Positions 19,066 to 27,008 of a stretch of 64,000 bases of DNA are shown in pieces. A program made the translations under genes and the position numbers. The notes below the pieces were generated by a model that was not told the origin of the DNA, made no database searches, and saw only the letters and a program-made list of their open reading frames with translations. The stretch covers positions 1 to 64,000 of the forward strand of contig JAUNGC010000015.1 of assembly GCA_030524745.1 (NCBI GenBank). The letters are read 5' to 3'. Every line of letters begins with the position of its first letter. Position 1 is the stretch's first letter. Source of the stretch: Eubacteriales bacterium. GTDB lineage: Bacteria; Bacillota; Clostridia; Lachnospirales; Lachnospiraceae.

Positions 19066-19094
19066 TTGACATTATATGGAAAAAAAGGTAAAAT
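19066..19094 (+). promoter_or_regulatory. Sigma-A-type promoter for the ibrA-ibrB pair
   Basis: TTGACA at 19066-19071 and TAAAAT at 19089-19094 are separated by exactly 17 bases. Transcription would begin near 19101, which rules out the in-frame ATG at 19076 as the start of the downstream gene. Confidence 0.7.
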
Positions 19095-19123
19095 ATGGAA
19101 AACAAAAGAAAGGGCAGGCAGCA

Positions 19124-20443
19124 TTGGAAAAAAAATATCTGGATATAAACGTGTATGAAGCGCTGCAGCAGCGTCTGGACTTCATTTTTCAGGAATTTGA
19201 CAATATTTACGTATCGTTCAGCGGCGGAAAGGACAGCGCTCTTTTACTGCATCTTGTCATGGATTATATGAAAAAGAATAAGATACGCAAAAGAATCGGC
19301 GTTTTCCATCAGGATTTTGAAGCCCAGTATCAGGTGACGACAGAATATGTGGAGCAGGTCTTTGAGATGTATCTGTCCAGGACCGAGCCGTACTGGGTAT
19401 GTCTGCCAATGGCGGTGCGCACCGCTATGAGCAATTATCAGATGTACTGGTATCCCTGGGATGATAAGAAACAGGATATCTGGGTGCGTCCGATGCCCAG
19501 AAAGCCTTATGTCATACATATGGGAAAAAATCCCTTTCGTCTGTATAAATATAAAATGCTGGAGGAAGATCTGGCAAAACAGTTCGGCAGATGGTACAGG
19601 CAGATCCACGCCAACAGAAAAACGGTATGCCTGCTGGGGCTTCGCGCGGAAGAATCTCTGTACCGGTATAACGGTTTTTTAAATAAAAAGTACGACTATG
19701 AAGGGCAATGCTGGATTTCCAGACAATTTAAGGACGTCTGGACGGCGTCGCCGCTTTATGACTGGTCCACTTCCGATGTCTGGACCGCTTATTATAAGTT
19801 TGGCTATCCGTATAATCGTCTTTATGATCTTTATTATAAAGCGGGATTGAAACCGAGTCAGATGCGGGTTGCGTCACCCTTTAACGACTATGCGAAAGAA
19901 GCGCTGAATCTGTACCGGGTTCTGGAACCGCAGACGTGGACGAAGCTGGTAGGAAGGGTGCAGGGAGCAAATTTCACATCCATTTACGGGAAAACAAAGG
20001 CGATGGGATATCGGGACGTGAAGCTGCCGGAAGGACATACATGGCAGTCGTATACGATGTTTTTATTGGATACGCTTCCGTCAAAGCTTCGGAAGAATTA
20101 TGAGAGGAAATTTCAGACGTCCATGGATTTCTGGCATAATGTGGGCGGCGGTCTTTCGGAGGAAACGATTCAGGAATTACTGGATCATGGCTATAAGATT
20201 GAAAAAAATGGCGTATCCAATTATACGCTGGATAAAAAGTCCCGCGTCATTTTTAAACAGGAGATTCCGGATGATACGGACGATATTAAGAGCACGAAGG
20301 ATGTGCCTTCCTGGAAAAGGATGTGCTATTGCATTTTGAAAAACGATCATCTCTGCAGATTCATGGGATTCGGCCTGATGCGGGAGGATAAAAAGCGGGT
20401 TGAGTTCATTAAAGAGAAATATCAGGGAATGGAGGGAATTTAA
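19124..20443 (+). CDS. ibrA: IbrA-like PAPS reductase-family protein (DUF3440)
   Basis: The protein belongs to the phosphoadenosine-phosphosulfate reductase superfamily. The nucleotide-binding loop SFSGGKDSALLLH is at about residues 31-43, and the DUF3440 region extends to the C-terminus. The TTG at 19124 was chosen because the consensus promoter leaves only this start in the transcript, AAGGGCAGG precedes it, and family similarity (YLDINVYEA) starts there. The ATG at 19076 would add 16 Lys-rich residues. IbrA and IbrB were described in E. coli as a pair that activates prophage-borne eib genes; the chemistry is unknown. It is followed directly by ibrB. Confidence 0.8.
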   Translation: MEKKYLDINVYEALQQRLDFIFQEFDNIYVSFSGGKDSALLLHLVMDYMKKNKIRKRIGVFHQDFEAQYQVTTEYVEQVFEMYLSRTEPYWVCLPMAVRTAMSNYQMYWYPWDDKKQDIWVRPMPRKPYVIHMGKNPFRLYKYKMLEEDLAKQFGRWYRQIHANRKTVCLLGLRAEESLYRYNGFLNKKYDYEGQCWISRQFKDVWTASPLYDWSTSDVWTAYYKFGYPYNRLYDLYYKAGLKPSQMRVASPFNDYAKEALNLYRVLEPQTWTKLVGRVQGANFTSIYGKTKAMGYRDVKLPEGHTWQSYTMFLLDTLPSKLRKNYERKFQTSMDFWHNVGGGLSEETIQELLDHGYKIEKNGVSNYTLDKKSRVIFKQEIPDDTDDIKSTKDVPSWKRMCYCILKNDHLCRFMGFGLMREDKKRVEFIKEKYQGMEGI

Positions 20444-20971
20444 ATGCCTTATCAAAGTCCGGTATACGATATCATACGGGTGCCGTTTGAAAAGATCGAG
20501 CCAAACAGTTACAATCCGAACGCGGTAGCGCCGCCGGAAATGCGGCTTTTATATGACAGCATCAAAGAAGACGGTTATACGATGCCGATTGTATGTTATT
20601 ATGACAGAAAGCGGGATGTGTACATCATTGTGGACGGATTCCACCGCTATCGCGTGATGCGGGACTATCCCGATATTTACCGCCGGGAAGAGGGAATGCT
20701 TCCCGTTTCTGTGATCAATAAGCCGCTGGATCAGCGCATGGCGAGCACGATCAGGCATAACCGCGCCCGCGGGTCGCATGATGTGGAACTGATGAGCAAT
20801 ATTGTGCGGGAACTGCACGAAATCGGCAGAAGCGATGCGTGGATTTCCAGACATCTGGGGATGGATCAGGATGAAATTCTGCGTTTAAAACAGATTACCG
20901 GACTGACCGCGCTTTTTCGTGATACGGAATTTGGAAAAGCGTGGGTGCCGGAAGAAAAGGTGAAAGAATAA
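20444..20971 (+). CDS. ibrB: IbrB-like ParB/sulfiredoxin-fold protein
   Basis: The 175-residue protein has a ParB N-terminal-type domain (residues about 8-100: FEKIEPNSYNPN, then VDGFHRYRVMRDYPD) and a helical DNA-binding-like C-terminus. The NxNxN and DGxHR elements are those of the ParB/Srx nucleotide-binding fold, so it may bind or hydrolyse a nucleotide. The start immediately follows the ibrA stop, with GGAGG inside the end of ibrA. The partners are expected to act together. Confidence 0.82.
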   Translation: MPYQSPVYDIIRVPFEKIEPNSYNPNAVAPPEMRLLYDSIKEDGYTMPIVCYYDRKRDVYIIVDGFHRYRVMRDYPDIYRREEGMLPVSVINKPLDQRMASTIRHNRARGSHDVELMSNIVRELHEIGRSDAWISRHLGMDQDEILRLKQITGLTALFRDTEFGKAWVPEEKVKE

Positions 20972-21001
20972 AAAAATATTGGCCATTGCTGACAGACAAC
21001 A

Positions 21002-21029
21002 AAAAAACGCCGCATCCACGGCGTTTTTT
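21002..21029. terminator. Terminator shared by ibrB and tRNA-Pro
   Basis: AAAAAACGCCG pairs perfectly with CGGCGTTTTTT around a six-base loop. T-runs are present in both directions, so it can end both convergent transcripts. Confidence 0.88.
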
Positions 21030-21034
21030 GTTAG

Positions 21035-21108
21035 TCGAAGCGACAGGATTTGAACCTGCGACCTCTGCGTCCCGAACGCAGCGCTCTACCAAGCTGAGCC
21101 ACGCTTCG
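21035..21108 (-). tRNA. tRNA-Pro (anticodon CGG)
   Basis: Read on the minus strand, a 7-bp acceptor stem CGAAGCG/CGCTTCG encloses a normal D arm, an anticodon stem CTGCG/CGCAG with loop TTCGGGA (anticodon CGG) and a T arm with GGTTCAAATCC. The discriminator base is A and CCA is not encoded. Length is 74 nt. It has no sign of an inserted element at either end. Confidence 0.95.
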
Positions 21109-21215
21109 ATTGCTTTCCATCAAGCTATATAATAATACAAGAATTTGATGGAAAAGTCAATGGTTTTACCGGAAAAAGTTTTCAAAGTATAGAGAGTCCT
21201 GAGGGCACATTACGG

Positions 21216-22964
21216 TCATGTATGCTTTTTCATCATCTCAACGGCCGGTGCATACCCCTGCAACGCTGAAGCTTCAATCCATTTCCAGGCCTCGTCTTCA
21301 TCGCCTACCAGGACCCAACTGGTGCCGCACAGACAGCCATACAGGTATTGAGCGGCCATGTCTCCCGCTTTGGCTGCTCTTCTGGACCAGTAAAAAGCCG
21401 CTTCAAAATTTTGTTTTCCGTATATCTCATAATAATACATGCCGGCAATATCGCTCTGGGCGGACGTAATATCCTTCCAGGCCGCGCGTTCCAGAAAATA
21501 AAAAGCGCGGTCTGTGTCCTTTTCCACACCCAAATCGCCGTGAAGATAGATGGAGCCAAGTTCCACGCATGCGTAACCCAAACCTTTCTCAGCGGACATG
21601 ACATAATATTCCAGCATTTTTTCTCTATCGGACGGATCGTTAGTCTCGTTGTAGCGGTCCCGATAGATCCAGGCGCAACTGTAGGCGCCCCAGTTGTCTT
21701 TGGCGGCATAGGCTCTTTGATAGTATTCCAGCGCTTTTTCCTCATCCTGTTCCACGCCGTTCCCCTTTTGATAAAGTTTTCCTAAAGCATACGAAGCTAC
21801 GCCGTCTCCAAGGTCAGAGGCTTTCCGAAGGCAATCCGCGGCCTTGGACGCGTCCTGAGGAAAGCCAAATTTGCCGTCCCGATAATAAAGGCCCAGATTA
21901 CACCATGCATGGACCGAGCCCGCCTCCGCCGCCTGAAGCAGCAGTGCGCGGCCTTTTTCCTCGTCTTTTGCGACGCCTCTGCCCGCCAGGCAGGCGGTTG
22001 CCATGCCGTTGGTTCCCCGGGCGGAGCCGAGTTCTGCAGCACGCTGAAAATAAGTAAAAGCAGCCGCGAATTCGCCTTCATCGCGCATTTCCAGAGCATA
22101 GCTGATATAAGCCTCCGCCGTATAGCACACGATACGGCCTTTGCGCACATCGAGCCTGTTTTGCGATTCCTGACGAAGCGTCTCATCTTCAGCATCCAGA
22201 GATTCATAGACAGTGCTGATGTCTTCCGCCCGGTCCCAAAGCTGACAGGCCAGTTCGTAATTTCCGCTGTGGTATTCATTCTCAGCGGCGCACCTGAGTT
22301 GTTCAAAATCCAGCGTCTCCGGATTTGTATGGACAAGATACTTCAATTGTGCGTTTCGGACAGGGATAACATCTTCTTCAACCTCTTCGCCGCTGTATTC
22401 ATACAGATCTCCATAAATCTCCAGGGCTTTATCCAGGTCTTTTTCTCCCAATTCGCCATACTCATACATTTCGCCCATGCAGGCATAGGCTGTGTATTGA
22501 CCGTTATGCCACGCAATTTCATAAAGACGGAAAGCCTCCTGGGGATCCCGCATGACATGGCGGCCATGCCGGTACATATCGGCCGCCCGCAGCAACGCGA
22601 TATCGTCGCCTTCGCTACCGCCCTTTTCATAGTAGCGGATAGCTTTCAGCGGATTCTCTTCTACGCCGAGACTCTGGTCCAGATATAAGTCGCCGATTTT
22701 TCTCCAGGCGCGCTTGATTCCTCCGTCAGCCGCCTTACGGTAGTATTGCACCGCAAGATCAAAGGATTCCTGGTCCGGTTTGTTTTGATCCTTGTAGGTA
22801 AGAGATGATACGTCCCGATAGATGTTGCCGAGTTCTTCCCAGGCGCGCACATAACCCGCGTTGCCCGCGTCAATCAGAAGTTCGACAGCTTTGGAACTTC
22901 CCCGGTCCAATGCGGCCTTTGCCTTTTGCCAGAGGTCCTCCGGCGTTTTTTTAAAAAGTCCCAT
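21216..22964 (-). CDS. Sel1-repeat (TPR-like) protein
   Basis: The 582-residue protein is made almost wholly of Sel1-like repeats, for example AVQYYRKAADGGIKRAWRKI, AIRYYEKGGSEGDD and ALEYYQRAYAAKDNWGAY. Such alpha-solenoids serve as protein-binding scaffolds. No signal peptide or membrane helix is visible, so it is probably cytoplasmic. It starts MGLFKKTPEDLW after GGAAGGAG. It stands alone; its partner cannot be inferred. Confidence 0.85.
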   Translation of the reverse strand: MGLFKKTPEDLWQKAKAALDRGSSKAVELLIDAGNAGYVRAWEELGNIYRDVSSLTYKDQNKPDQESFDLAVQYYRKAADGGIKRAWRKIGDLYLDQSLGVEENPLKAIRYYEKGGSEGDDIALLRAADMYRHGRHVMRDPQEAFRLYEIAWHNGQYTAYACMGEMYEYGELGEKDLDKALEIYGDLYEYSGEEVEEDVIPVRNAQLKYLVHTNPETLDFEQLRCAAENEYHSGNYELACQLWDRAEDISTVYESLDAEDETLRQESQNRLDVRKGRIVCYTAEAYISYALEMRDEGEFAAAFTYFQRAAELGSARGTNGMATACLAGRGVAKDEEKGRALLLQAAEAGSVHAWCNLGLYYRDGKFGFPQDASKAADCLRKASDLGDGVASYALGKLYQKGNGVEQDEEKALEYYQRAYAAKDNWGAYSCAWIYRDRYNETNDPSDREKMLEYYVMSAEKGLGYACVELGSIYLHGDLGVEKDTDRAFYFLERAAWKDITSAQSDIAGMYYYEIYGKQNFEAAFYWSRRAAKAGDMAAQYLYGCLCGTSWVLVGDEDEAWKWIEASALQGYAPAVEMMKKHT

Positions 22965-23062
22965 TGTGTTTCTCCTTCCCCCTCCCCCTTAACTTGATAT
23001 TGTCATCATACCATGTTTTACCTGTTTATCCAACATATCTTTCTTTTCCGCAAAAAATAGTC

Positions 23063-23090
23063 TTGACAAAATGATAATAGTGTATATAAT
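23063..23090 (+). promoter_or_regulatory. Promoter of the ytrA-like operon
   Basis: TTGACA (23063-23068) and TATAAT (23085-23090) are 16 bases apart, both matching the full consensus. Confidence 0.75.
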
Positions 23091-23104
23091 GAGCATATAC
23101 ACTA
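23078..23104 (+). promoter_or_regulatory. Operator palindrome for the GntR/YtrA-type regulator
   Basis: TAGTGTATA and TATACACTA form perfect 9-bp arms around a 9-base spacer. The palindrome covers the -10 box and the start of transcription, a position expected for autorepression by the regulator encoded directly downstream. Confidence 0.65.
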
Positions 23105-23132
23105 AAACGAGTTGAGAAATGAGGTGAGAACG

Positions 23133-23507
23133 CTGGACATCATCATCAGTAATACAGGAGAACGGCCGATTTATGAACAGATTTATGAACAGATCCGGAA
23201 GCTGATCATTTCCGGAAGACTGAAAGAGGGAGATTTATTACCGTCCATCCGCGGACTGGCGAAGGATCTGCGGATCAGTGTTATTACGACAAAACGCGCC
23301 TATGAAGAACTGGAACGGGAGGGATTTATTTATTCCGTCACGGGAAAGGGCAGTTTTGTAGCGAAAAAAAATGTTGCGCTGATCAGGGAAGAGAATTTGA
23401 AGCAGATTGAAGCGCATATCTGCGCTGCATATGAACTGGCGGCGGCCTGTGAAATCAGCGGTCAGGAACTTATGGATATGTTTATTATGCTGGGAGAAAA
23501 TGAATGA
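23133..23507 (+). CDS. GntR-family transcriptional regulator (YtrA subfamily)
   Basis: A short GntR protein: an N-terminal winged helix (residues about 1-75: PIYEQIYEQIRKLI, SIRGLAKDLRISVITTKRAY) and a very short C-terminal helical tail, the YtrA layout. Family members usually begin MDIIISN. The matching codon here is CTG at 23133, placed five bases after GAGGTGA, so an unusual CTG start is likely. TTG at 23112 or GTG at 23124 are alternatives, but TTG lacks a ribosome site. It overlaps the ABC ATPase gene by ATGA. Confidence 0.8.
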   Translation: MDIIISNTGERPIYEQIYEQIRKLIISGRLKEGDLLPSIRGLAKDLRISVITTKRAYEELEREGFIYSVTGKGSFVAKKNVALIREENLKQIEAHICAAYELAAACEISGQELMDMFIMLGENE

Positions 23508-24361
23508 AAACGGAAAATGCGTTGGAACTTTGTAATGTGACAAAAAAATATAAAGATTTTACGCTGAAGAATCTGAGTCTGCGTCTGCCTCAGGGCTGTG
23601 TCATGGGACTGATCGGGGAAAACGGCGCGGGGAAAAGCACAACGATTAAAGCCGTCACAGGGGCGGTTCGTGCGGATGAAGGATCTATCAGCGTTTTAGG
23701 ATGCGATGTCGGTTCCGGAGAATTTCAGAAGGTGAAAGAGGATGTCGGCGTGGTGATGGATGAGGCCTGCTTCCCTGACGTTTTATGCCCGCGTCAGGTA
23801 AATAAGGTGATGAAACAGATTTATAAAAACTGGGAAGAGAACGTATTTTTTTCCTATCTGAAAAAATTTAAGCTTCCCGAAGAAAAGGCGTTTAAGGAAT
23901 TTTCCAGAGGAATGAAGATGAAGCTGTCCATTGCGGCGGCCCTGTCCCACCGGCCAAAACTTTTGATTCTGGATGAGGCTACCAGCGGACTGGATCCGAT
24001 TGTAAGAGATGAAATTCTGGACGTTTTTAACGAGTTTACAAGGGATGAATGCCATTCCATTCTGATCAGTTCTCATATAGTCAGCGATCTGGAAAAGATT
24101 TGTGATTATATCGCCTTTATTCATGAAGGAAAGCTGCTGTTTTGTGAAGAGAAGGATGTTTTGCTGGAAGAGTACGGACTGCTTTCCATAGGAACGAAGG
24201 ATTTTGAAGCGATTGATCCGGACGCGGTATTATCATACCGAAATACCGGGTACGGGGTTGAAGCGATTGTACGCCGCAGCATGATTCCGGAAAGCTTCCA
24301 TGTGGAAAGGGCGGGAATCGAAGCGGTTATGGTCGCCATGGCAAAGGAGGTGCGCTCATGA
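23504..24361 (+). CDS. ABC transporter ATP-binding protein (YtrB/CcmA type)
   Basis: A 285-residue ATPase with Walker A GENGAGKST (about residues 38-46), signature FSRGMKMKLSIAAAL and Walker B LLILDEATSGLDP. It pairs with the single membrane protein encoded next. The overlap with both neighbours and the upstream YtrA-type repressor suggest a small exporter induced by envelope stress or an antimicrobial compound; the substrate is inferred, not shown. Confidence 0.88.
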   Translation: MKTENALELCNVTKKYKDFTLKNLSLRLPQGCVMGLIGENGAGKSTTIKAVTGAVRADEGSISVLGCDVGSGEFQKVKEDVGVVMDEACFPDVLCPRQVNKVMKQIYKNWEENVFFSYLKKFKLPEEKAFKEFSRGMKMKLSIAAALSHRPKLLILDEATSGLDPIVRDEILDVFNEFTRDECHSILISSHIVSDLEKICDYIAFIHEGKLLFCEEKDVLLEEYGLLSIGTKDFEAIDPDAVLSYRNTGYGVEAIVRRSMIPESFHVERAGIEAVMVAMAKEVRS

Positions 24362-25002
24362 AGGGCTTGTTGCTCAAGGACTGGTATATGGTCGTAAAGG
24401 AAGCAAAATATTATTTGTTTTTTTTCATCGTCTATGCGGTGCTGGCGGCATTTTCCGGCACATGGATGATTTTGGTATCTATTAATATGATTTTGGGGAG
24501 TATGGTGGTAAAATCATTAATGGCGAAGGAAGAACAGAACCGGTGGGACAGTTTTGCGGTGATGCTGCCGGTGTCTGCAAAAGAAAAAGTGATGGAAAAA
24601 TATCTGATTGGCTTTGGCGGCGGAATGGCGGCCAACATGATAAGCTTCCTTGTACTGGGGATTGCGAAACTGGCTTTTCAAAGAAATACAGATATGCCGC
24701 TTCTCCCGTTCTTTTTGCTGTACACTGCATTTACGGTCCTTTACATTGCGTTTGAATTACCTGTCCTGTTTAAGTTTGGCACAATTAACGGAAGGCTGGT
24801 ATTTGTGATAGTCTGTGGAATCCTGACCGGTGTTTCAGTCGGAGTCAGCAGTCTCCTGGGAGAAATTGCAGTGAAACCGGAAGCGGGAATCCGTGCGGGA
24901 GTGATGCTGCCCGTGCTGGCGGCAGTGCTTGTATTCACAGCAGTAGCAGCTATCATTTCCGTCAAATTATCCTTCCGTATTTATGAAAAAAGAGAGTTTT
25001 GA
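24358..25002 (+). CDS. ABC-2 type transporter permease
   Basis: The 214-residue protein has about six hydrophobic segments (YYLFFFIVYAVLAAFSG, INMILGSMVVKSLM, LVFVIVCGILTGVSVG, VLAAVLVFTAVAAIIS) and the family's LMAKEEQNRWDSFAVMLPVS stretch. It forms the membrane part of the exporter with the preceding ATPase. Confidence 0.82.
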   Translation: MKGLLLKDWYMVVKEAKYYLFFFIVYAVLAAFSGTWMILVSINMILGSMVVKSLMAKEEQNRWDSFAVMLPVSAKEKVMEKYLIGFGGGMAANMISFLVLGIAKLAFQRNTDMPLLPFFLLYTAFTVLYIAFELPVLFKFGTINGRLVFVIVCGILTGVSVGVSSLLGEIAVKPEAGIRAGVMLPVLAAVLVFTAVAAIISVKLSFRIYEKREF

Positions 25003-25008
25003 AAAAAT

Positions 25009-25040
25009 CCGTAAAGACGCGATGAAAGTGGAGTTTACGG
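25009..25040 (+). terminator. Weak hairpin after the ABC operon
   Basis: CCGTAAA (25009-25015) can pair with TTTACGG (25034-25040) across an 18-base loop, without a T-run directly after it. It may be a poor terminator, so read-through into the next gene is possible. Confidence 0.3.
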
Positions 25041-25074
25041 GAAGATTATTTTAAACAATGGAGGCGGAACCAAA

Positions 25075-25674
25075 ATGAAAAAAGCAGAGAGCGGACTCAA
25101 TACGGAGCAGGTCTCCGCAACAGAATTGAAGGAACTGGAAAATCAGGCGCGGCAGGCTGTCTGTGAATTTCTGGATATGGCAAAACTGAAAGAAGGGCAG
25201 ATTCTGGTGACGGGCTGCTCCACCAGCGAGATCGCCGGTTCCCGGATCGGCTCTTTTTCCGGCAAGGAAATCGGAGAGGCGGTGTATCGCGCGATCGCGT
25301 CGGAATGTCAAAAAAGAGGATTATTTCTGGCGGCCCAATGCTGCGAACACTTAAACCGGGCGCTCATCATGGAAGAAAAAGCGGCGAATGCCTATGGCTA
25401 TGAAATCGTGAACGTGGTGCCACAGCTAAAAGCGGGAGGTTCCTTTGCAACGGCGGCATGGGCAGGGATGGAACATCCTGTTGCAGTGGAAAAAATAGCG
25501 GCGCACGGCGGTATCGATATCGGAGATACGCTGATCGGCATGCATTTAAAAGCGGTTGCAGTGCCGGTGCGCATTCCGACGCCGCAGATTGGCGCCGCGC
25601 ATGTGGTTTGCGCCAGAGTGCGTCCGAAGTTTGTGGGCGGCATCAGAGCGTGTTATGATGAGACTTTGTTATAA
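25075..25674 (+). CDS. UPF0340 / TIGR01440 family protein (YwlG-like)
   Basis: The 199-residue protein matches the conserved UPF0340 family across its length: ILVTGCSTSEIAGSRIGS, AAQCCEHLNRALIMEE, PQLKAGGSFATAAW and the C-terminal GAAHVVCARVRPKFVGGIRA. The function is not known. Several invariant Cys residues suggest metal or thiol chemistry, which is inference. It is expressed from a good GGAGGCGG site and ends at a convergent terminator. Confidence 0.85.
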   Translation: MKKAESGLNTEQVSATELKELENQARQAVCEFLDMAKLKEGQILVTGCSTSEIAGSRIGSFSGKEIGEAVYRAIASECQKRGLFLAAQCCEHLNRALIMEEKAANAYGYEIVNVVPQLKAGGSFATAAWAGMEHPVAVEKIAAHGGIDIGDTLIGMHLKAVAVPVRIPTPQIGAAHVVCARVRPKFVGGIRACYDETLL

Positions 25675-25686
25675 GAGAAAAATTGA

Positions 25687-25714
25687 GAGGCTGTTGCCGG
25701 TGGGCAGCAGCCTC
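25687..25714. terminator. Terminator between convergent genes
   Basis: GAGGCTGTTGCC pairs with GGCAGCAGCCTC (one G-U pair) around a four-base loop and is followed by TTGTTT. Confidence 0.8.
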
Positions 25715-25718
25715 TTGT

Positions 25719-27005
25719 TTAGTGTACGCCGGGATTCAGCATGATATTAAGAATCTCTTTATTTGTCTGGGCCATGCCGTCCCGGGCCAGCCGCCCTACG
25801 TTGGCGATGGTATTTTCAACGCCTTTGATAACAATTCCGTCGCCGTCATAAAACTGGCTGCCGCGTTGCGCCATCTGCATTCCCAGAAGTCCGGCTTCCA
25901 CGGCGGAGGCAATCTTGGCGGCGCAGCTTGATTTTGCGCCGTCGCAAATCACGCCGGAATTGATCGCAATTGCATTGACTATGGTGTGAGCGATGCTGTG
26001 ATAACGGCCGCCGTACAAATAGGCAACGCCCGCTCCTGCGCCGCAGCCGGCGGAGATGGCGCCGCAGTAAGCGGAGAGACGGCCGATTCCGGTTTTTAAA
26101 TGAATTGTGACCAGATTGGATACGGCCAACGCCCGATAGAGCAGTTCTGCGGATACGCCCAGTTCTCTGGCATAAACGATTACCGGCACGGAAGCCGTGA
26201 TCCCCTGATTACCGCTTCCGCTGTTGATGACGACCGGAAGGCTGCAGCCGTTCATACGGGCGTCCGACCCCGCGGCCGCCATCGCTTTGGCGCGGTTGAA
26301 AACCGTGTCTCCGTAGGCGTTCATGAGAATGCTGCCGATCCGTGCGCCGAAGGACCCCTGCATGCCCGCTTCTGCAATTGCCATATTGTATTTAATCTGC
26401 AGGTCCAGCAGTTCTTTTATACTCTCCAAATCTACTTCATTGGCAAAGTCGATAATGTCTTCCACGTTCAGCAGGGAGCGGTCAGTATTTTGATGCTTTT
26501 CCTGTTCTTCCGCAGGCTCGTCGATCAGTCTATTTCCATCCTTTTCCAACAAGATCACATGGGTATGATATCCGCAGATACGGCAGCGGGCGGTATGTCC
26601 CGGGCTTTTTAGCGTGAGTTCAATGTCAAAAATCAGACCGGATTGAGATTCTGTCACTGTAAAAAAAGCCTCTTTCAGGTAACTGGCAATGGCTTCGCGC
26701 TGTTTTTCGGTCACACCGGCGAGCGTCTCCAGCCCTTTATCCGCTTTACCGGCGATAATGCCCGCGGCCGCGGCGGCTTTCAAGCCACGCAGTCCGCCGG
26801 TATTGGGTACAATCACGCTTTTGACATTTTTAATGATGCTGCCGCTGACATTGATATGTATTTCCGTTGGGATGTCATTAAGTTCTTTCGCAGCCAGGGC
26901 AGCGGCATAGGCGACCGCAATGGGCTCGGTGCAGCCCATTGCGGGAAGCAGTTCTTCTTTCAATATTTCAATGTATTGTCTGTATTTCTCATCGCCAGAT
27001 TTCAT
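25719..27005 (-). CDS. L-cysteine desulfidase / serine dehydratase alpha-like protein (UPF0597)
   Basis: This 428-residue protein is of the UPF0597 (YhaM/CyuA) family, which uses a [4Fe-4S] cluster for beta-elimination from cysteine (to pyruvate, ammonia and sulfide) or serine. The expected cysteines are present: MGCTEPI near the start, YCGAISAGCGAGAG, and CDGAKSSCAAK. It begins three bases after the LacI-type regulator gene, so the two share a transcript. Cysteine, serine or a related amino acid are possible substrates. Confidence 0.82.
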   Translation of the reverse strand: MKSGDEKYRQYIEILKEELLPAMGCTEPIAVAYAAALAAKELNDIPTEIHINVSGSIIKNVKSVIVPNTGGLRGLKAAAAAGIIAGKADKGLETLAGVTEKQREAIASYLKEAFFTVTESQSGLIFDIELTLKSPGHTARCRICGYHTHVILLEKDGNRLIDEPAEEQEKHQNTDRSLLNVEDIIDFANEVDLESIKELLDLQIKYNMAIAEAGMQGSFGARIGSILMNAYGDTVFNRAKAMAAAGSDARMNGCSLPVVINSGSGNQGITASVPVIVYARELGVSAELLYRALAVSNLVTIHLKTGIGRLSAYCGAISAGCGAGAGVAYLYGGRYHSIAHTIVNAIAINSGVICDGAKSSCAAKIASAVEAGLLGMQMAQRGSQFYDGDGIVIKGVENTIANVGRLARDGMAQTNKEILNIMLNPGVH

Positions 27006-27008
27006 TTC

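Noticed and set aside
21035..21108. tRNA-Pro as the attachment site of an island with ibrAB
   Set aside because: No integrase and no duplicated tRNA 3' end were found near it; ibrAB and the tRNA merely share a terminator.
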